In this document: positions 62,848 through 64,000 of the stretch, in pieces
Layout of the letters: each line of letters opens with the position of its first letter
Position numbering within the stretch: position 1 is the stretch's first letter
Assembly: GCA_027488135.1 (NCBI GenBank)
Contig: JAIYCH010000011.1
Span: 1-64,000 of the forward strand
From: Saprospiraceae bacterium
Lineage (GTDB): Bacteria > Bacteroidota > Bacteroidia > Chitinophagales > Saprospiraceae
Reading direction: 5' to 3'
Length of the DNA stretch: 64,000 nucleotides
Program-made: the position numbers and the translations under genes
The notes under the pieces: model-generated
What the model saw: the letters and a program-made list of their open reading frames with translations, nothing else
What the model was told of the DNA's origin: nothing
Databases searched by the model: none

Positions 62848-64000
62848 TTAAAAAGTGAGGTTTACACCGAAAGTCCACATTCGTGTTTGAGGATAATAGG
62901 TTCCTCTTCCAGAATCAACTTCAGGATCAAGATCCCATTTATTCAAATTGGAAAAGGTCAACAAATTAGTACCTGAGAAATAGATGTTTCCCTGTGAGAT
63001 ATTAACTGTTTTGCAAATTTTAGGAGAAAGGGCATAGATAAGTTGCAAATTTTTAAGCCTGATATAAGAACCATCAATAATTTGTCTGTCTGAAGTATTA
63101 ACATTCCGTTGATCACTTTTTCTAGGTAAAGGGAAAAGAGCATTTGGATTTTCGGGGGTCCAGTAATTATTTGCAAAAATTTCATGTGTAAATCCTTCAA
63201 AAATACCCATTTCAGCCAGTGCGCCTGACAATCTGGTGTCAACTTTGGCTGCACCTTGAAATAAGATATTGAGCGTAAATTGTTTATATGAAATATCAGA
63301 ATTGAATCCAAAAGTATATTTAGGAAAAGGATTTCCAATATTTGTCATATCATCTGCGGTAATTTTTTTATCATTATTTAAATCCAAATATTTAACGTCT
63401 CCTGGTTTTGTATTTGCAGCTATGGTTGGATAAGCTGCTATTTCAGCTGCATTCTGAAATAATCCCCCTGTTTTGTAGCCCCAAAAAGTATTAAATGGCA
63501 ATCCTTCTTTAACAATATACCGAGGATCTAAATCAGAACCTGAAATGAATGGACCTGAACCTTTAAGGTCAACAACATTGTTATTATTTATAGCCATATT
63601 TCCACTAAATCTGAATTTAATAACCCCAGTTGGATTAGAATTATATCCTAAAGAAAATTCCCAACCTTCATTATCGATAATTCCAGCATTTTGCGTGGAC
63701 GATGTAAAGCCTGTTACAGCTGCCAGGGGTAAAGCAAGTAATATTCCATTCGTTCTCTTTTTATAATAATCGGCCGAAAAATTTAGACGACCATTAAGCA
63801 TTTGGCCTTCAATACCTATATCCGTTTGATTATTTGTCTCCCAAGTGATTGTTCTGTCTGCCAGGCTTGTTTGGGAAAATACTTGCGCAGCTGCTCCTCC
63901 AAAAGTATAAGAACCTGAGTTTAAGGAAGCAAAATAACTATATAAAGGCACTGTTTGGTTACCTGTTTGTCCCCAGGAACCTCTTAATTTAAATTCCTCA
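62848..64000 (-). CDS. SusC/RagA TonB-linked outer-membrane transporter (partial, 5' end outside window)
   Basis: The C-terminal ~384 residues of a SusC-type beta-barrel transporter. The reading frame continues past the window edge; the last bases encode GSWGQTGNQ, a SusC hallmark, so the GTG at 63951 is not the start. Further hallmarks are ITWETNNQTDIGIEG, FSADYYKKRTNGIL, GDVKYLDLNNDKKI, YIRLKNLQL and the terminal strand WTFGVNLTF. It works with the SusD protein to import a large nutrient across the outer membrane using TonB energy. The plug domain and any N-terminal regulatory extension are not in view. Confidence 0.93.
   Translation of the reverse strand, partial: EEFKLRGSWGQTGNQTVPLYSYFASLNSGSYTFGGAAAQVFSQTSLADRTITWETNNQTDIGIEGQMLNGRLNFSADYYKKRTNGILLALPLAAVTGFTSSTQNAGIIDNEGWEFSLGYNSNPTGVIKFRFSGNMAINNNNVVDLKGSGPFISGSDLDPRYIVKEGLPFNTFWGYKTGGLFQNAAEIAAYPTIAANTKPGDVKYLDLNNDKKITADDMTNIGNPFPKYTFGFNSDISYKQFTLNILFQGAAKVDTRLSGALAEMGIFEGFTHEIFANNYWTPENPNALFPLPRKSDQRNVNTSDRQIIDGSYIRLKNLQLIYALSPKICKTVNISQGNIYFSGTNLLTFSNLNKWDLDPEVDSGRGTYYPQTRMWTFGVNLTF

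Noticed and set aside
62848-63951. Complete SusC gene starting at GTG 63951
   Set aside because: The frame stays open to the window edge and encodes SusC hallmark residues upstream.

Overview
The window is an AT-rich chromosomal stretch from a member of the Bacteroidota, most likely Saprospiria/Saprospiraceae (inference). The evidence is: a type IX secretion (T9SS) type B cluster with PorP/SprF and two large adhesin-like proteins ending in gliding-motility-associated C-terminal domains; a SusC/SusD pair; TAnnTTTG-type -7 promoter elements; A-rich regions before starts instead of clear Shine-Dalgarno sequences; a bacterial HMG-CoA synthase; and GMC oxidoreductase/gluconate-dehydrogenase-subunit-3 genes. 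About 40 genes fill almost all of the sequence. I saw no rRNA, tRNA, CRISPR array, insertion sequence or phage gene, and no gene-free gap exceeds about 215 bases.

Layout. 1-8.3 kb: exported hydrolases (beta-lactamase-fold serine hydrolase, D-aminoacylase-like lipoprotein, VPS10/sortilin-type beta-propeller, AbgB-like M20 amidohydrolase). 8.4-13 kb: HMG-CoA synthase, then a convergent comEC/helix-hairpin-helix DNA-uptake operon. 13-18.8 kb: a co-directional run of GNAT acetyltransferase, an unrecognised 1007-residue helical repeat protein, a fatty acid hydroxylase/sterol desaturase and an M16 protease. 18.8-24.8 kb: TlpA-like thioredoxin protein, small membrane protein plus glycosyltransferase, release factor 3, a TetR regulator and a secreted hypothetical. 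24.8-35.7 kb: the T9SS type B cluster, transcribed right to left as porP/sprF, PD40/OmpA-like protein, adhesin 1, terminator, promoter, adhesin 2. 35.9-41.1 kb: beta-helix protein, PLP dehydratase, PBP4-type carboxypeptidase, and a serine hydrolase carrying what looks like an orphan GH3 C-terminal domain. 41.1-47.2 kb: metH, a small orphan gene, and an ECF sigma factor coupled to a protein with a duplicated cytoplasmic motif, one inner-membrane helix and an outer-membrane barrel-like C-terminus. 47.3-53.4 kb: GMC oxidoreductase operon, divergent aconitase and a small lipoprotein. 53.5-61.1 kb: AddA-like helicase with a decayed nuclease end, secreted DinB-fold protein, LolA-like protein and a second VPS10-type propeller. 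61.2-64 kb: SusD and a SusC cut by the window end.

Most of the coding capacity faces the envelope. The best candidates for unusual biology are the sigma factor/double-membrane-spanning regulator pair (41140-43076), the 1007-residue protein built from a repeat of about 260 residues (13672-16695), and the T9SS type B adhesin cluster with its own internal promoter and terminator.
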